A stretch of DNA of 64,000 nt from PALSA-612 sp963776735 (GTDB taxonomy: Bacteria > Actinomycetota > Thermoleophilia > Gaiellales > Gaiellaceae). Shown piece by piece: positions 62,098-64,000 of the stretch. The DNA lies in the NCBI GenBank assembly GCA_963776735.1, contig CAVZNV010000021.1:1-64000 (forward strand), given 5' to 3'. Position 1 is the first letter of the stretch, and the number at the start of each line of letters is the position of its first letter. Made by a program: the position numbers and the translations under genes. Below the pieces are notes generated by a model. That model had not been told where the DNA came from. It made no database searches and saw only the letters and a program-made list of their open reading frames with translations.

Positions 62098-63379
62098 GTG
62101 ACGAGCGGCGCCGAGCCCACGCCGGAGATTGCCGCCGAGCTCGCGCGGCTGCGCGCGCTCGAGCGCGAGCTCCGAGCCGAGCGCGACCGGATCCGCGTGA
62201 CCGCGGCCGACGAGGTCGCGCGCCTCCAGACGGCGCTGCGCGAGAGCGCGGGACGCGCGTCGGAGCGGGAGCGCGAGGTACAGGCGCTGAGCGGGCAGCT
62301 GCAGCGGCGGTCGGGCCCGATGCGACTTCGGCGCCGGGGCATCCCCGGGGTCGGCCGGCGCGACCCCGACGTCTCCGGTGCACTCGAGCGGGTGCTCGCG
62401 ACGTTCGAGCACGAGCGTCGGCAGCTCGAGGAGCGCGCCCGTGCGGTTGCCGCGACCGAGGCGCGGCAGGCGAACGCGCACGCCGGCCTTCAGGCCGAGC
62501 TCGACCGGGTCGCCGCGGCGGGCGCCGAGCTGGACGAGCGGAAGGTTCTCTCCGCCGACCTGCAGGCAGCCGGCAAGCGGATCGCGAAGCTCGAGCAGCA
62601 GCTCCAGGAACACAACGAGACGGAGGCCGCGCTCAAGGCGGCCCGCCCGGAGATCGCCGCGCTCGCCCTTGCGGCACGGGAACGGCGCGAGGCCGAGGCT
62701 GCGCTCGTGGCCACGCAGGCACGGCTCGCAGAGGTCGAGCGCTCGCTCGAAGTCTCGACGGCTGCGGCGGCGGTGACGGTCGCGCACACGGCCGGGGACG
62801 AACGTGAGGTCGAGGCGCGCATCGAGGAGCTGCTTGCCCGGCGCGAGCACGAGCTCGAGCAGCGTCACGCGGGTGAGCTCGAGCTCCAGCGCGAGCGGCT
62901 CGAGCAGTCGGCCGCCGCAGAATCTCGATCGCCGCCGGGCCGACCTCGAATCGGAGGCGCGGGCGGACATCGCGCGGCGCGAGCGCGAGCTGGCCGAGTC
63001 GATGGCCGCGCAGCTCCTCGCACGGCAAGAGGCGCTCGAGCTCGAGGCGGCCGCAGCGCGCGAGCAGCTGCTCGCAGGGCGCGGCGTCGAGCTCAGCCGC
63101 GAGCGCGCCGGCCTGCGCGAGGAGGTGGAAGCCCGCGAACGCGAGCTTGCGCGCCGCGAGGAGGAGGTGACGCGCCGCGAGATCGAGCTCTCGATCGTCC
63201 GCCGCCGGATCGGCGAAGAGGAGGTGCGTCTCGAGGAGCGTGCGTGGCGTACCGGAGGACTGCAACCGGTGCCCGTGGCCGCTCCGGGAGATGCCGCGCC
63301 GACGTTCAGCGACGGCTGGCGGCTCCTCACGCGCGGTCGCGACGCGCGCGACGCGAACGACCCGGACGGAAGCTGGTAG
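62098..63379 (+). pseudogene. Coiled-coil protein, frame broken at 62919-62925
   Basis: From GTG 62098 the frame is a long alanine/arginine/glutamate coiled coil (ELARLRALERELRAERDRIR, LEQQLQEHNETEAALKAARP). At AGAATCT (62919-62925) the heptad pattern stops and resumes in another frame (RRADLESEARADIARRERE, EEVTRREIELSIVRRRIGEE). It ends in SDGWRLLTRGRDARD. Removing one A gives AGATCT and a continuous protein of about 427 residues. Probably a cytoskeletal or scaffold-type coiled coil. No catalytic domain. Confidence 0.7.
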
Positions 63380-63389
63380 CTTGCCGCCC

Positions 63390-64000
63390 GTGCTGCTCGC
63401 CTCGCTCAGCTCGGCCCAGATGGCGGGTCTCGCGCTCATGGGCGCGGCGTTCATCGTCTTCGCGCTCGTCAGCTCGTTCGTGCTGCCGCGGAAGTGGCCG
63501 AACTTCCCCGGGAAGTACCTGTGGGCGTACATCGCGGTCGTCGGCTGCTTCTTCGTCGGGATGATGGCCACGGTCGTCTTTGTCGCGAAGGAGTCGTCGG
63601 AGGCGAAGGCCGAGTCTCCGCCGCCGGCACTGCCCACGACTTCGTTACCGGGCACGCCTCCGGCGTCACCCTCGCCTGCCCACCCGCCGGCCCCGCCGCC
63701 GCCCGCGGCCGGGAACGCGGCCGCCGGCAAGGCGGTGTTCGCCGCGAACGGCTGCGCCGCGTGCCACACGTACACGCCCGCGGCGGCGACCGGCAAGGTC
63801 GGTCCCGACCTGGACCACCTGGCCACGGACGCCCAGAAGGCGAACCGCGGAACGCTCGTTCAGTACGTGCACGAGTCGATCATCGACCCGAACGCGTACA
63901 TCGTCCCGGGCTTCGCCGCGAGCGTGATGCCGCCGAACTTCGGCACGACGATCAAGAAGGCCGATCTGGCCAACCTGATCGCGTTCCTAACCAAGTCGTC
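63390..64000 (+). CDS. Membrane-anchored cytochrome c, partial (runs off window end)
   Basis: At least 203 residues from GTG 63390 (ATG 63420 is a shorter choice). Two hydrophobic helices (ALMGAAFIVFALVSSFVL; AYIAVVGCFFVGMMATVVFV) are followed by a long proline/alanine linker (PPASPSPAHPPAPPPP). A c-type heme domain follows: GKAVFAANGCAACHTYTP (CAACH heme site) and a Met-ligand region ASVMPPNFG. It is likely an electron carrier or terminal-oxidase subunit facing the periplasmic side. The stop is beyond the window. Confidence 0.8.
   Translation, partial: MLLASLSSAQMAGLALMGAAFIVFALVSSFVLPRKWPNFPGKYLWAYIAVVGCFFVGMMATVVFVAKESSEAKAESPPPALPTTSLPGTPPASPSPAHPPAPPPPAAGNAAAGKAVFAANGCAACHTYTPAAATGKVGPDLDHLATDAQKANRGTLVQYVHESIIDPNAYIVPGFAASVMPPNFGTTIKKADLANLIAFLTKS

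Noticed and set aside
1..64000. CRISPR array
   Set aside because: No regularly spaced 25-40 base repeats were seen. The only repeated words are the short TGGTGAGT pairs, the iteron-like cluster and the tRNA fragments.

Overview
The window is GC-rich throughout and reads as an actinobacterial chromosome. The evidence is the strong G/C third-position bias, a BTAD/AfsR-type regulator, several ECF sigma factors, DHA2-type exporters, a HelD-like helicase and a GT35 glucan phosphorylase. A Thermoleophilia or Gaiellales-type lineage is plausible from overall gene flavour, but nothing in the sequence proves it.

About 1 to 36.25 kb looks like the right part of an integrated mobile element. Its right end is marked by the 3' half of a tRNA-Val(CAC) gene (36205-36249, anticodon loop through CCA) with no 5' half. 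This is the usual attR left when a tyrosine recombinase inserts into a tRNA gene, and a matching integrase (27038-28210) and excisionase-like gene (26630-26923) lie upstream. The intact tRNA (attL) should lie left of the window. Cargo from 0.2 to 15.8 kb is a dense defence-type island. It holds a methylase-nuclease and a PLD nuclease on the + strand; a five-gene operon on the - strand (sigma factor, regulator, ImmA/IrrE-type protease, Mre11/SbcD-like, Rad50/SbcC-like); a two-gene unit of an unrecognised 551-residue protein plus a double-HKD PLD protein; and a SIR2-like NADase-type gene. From 16 to 28 kb lie the element's own functions: small coiled-coil and NUMOD3-like proteins, XRE and GIY-YIG genes, two DNA methylases (one fused to ParB), a P-loop helicase-like replication protein with iteron-like repeats beside it, HARE-HTH, xis and int. 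From 28.5 to 35.9 kb is a second defence cluster: an MBL hydrolase, a TIR-like protein, and a nuclease-NACHT protein with a long HEAT-type tail.

About 36.3 to 64 kb is ordinary chromosome. It carries a secreted protein, a SnoaL-like protein, a BTAD regulator, a HAD phosphatase, an M23 peptidase with a glycosidase-like protein, glycerol kinase, a split PEP-synthase-like pair whose ATP-grasp half ends in a cyclic-nucleotide-binding domain, glucan phosphorylase, a PHP phosphoesterase, two ECF sigma systems, two DHA2 exporters (one beside a MarR gene), a HelD-like helicase, a nucleotide-cyclase-type protein, a coiled-coil protein and the start of a membrane-anchored cytochrome c. A second, slightly decayed copy of the tRNA-Val 3' end at 40560-40592 suggests an older integration at the same target.

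Five reading frames are broken by one base. In four, the break falls on the heptamer AGATTCT or its complement, and removing one base gives AGATCT and restores a conserved protein. This looks more like a motif-linked systematic sequence error, perhaps from methylation, than five independent mutations, so these genes may be intact in the organism.
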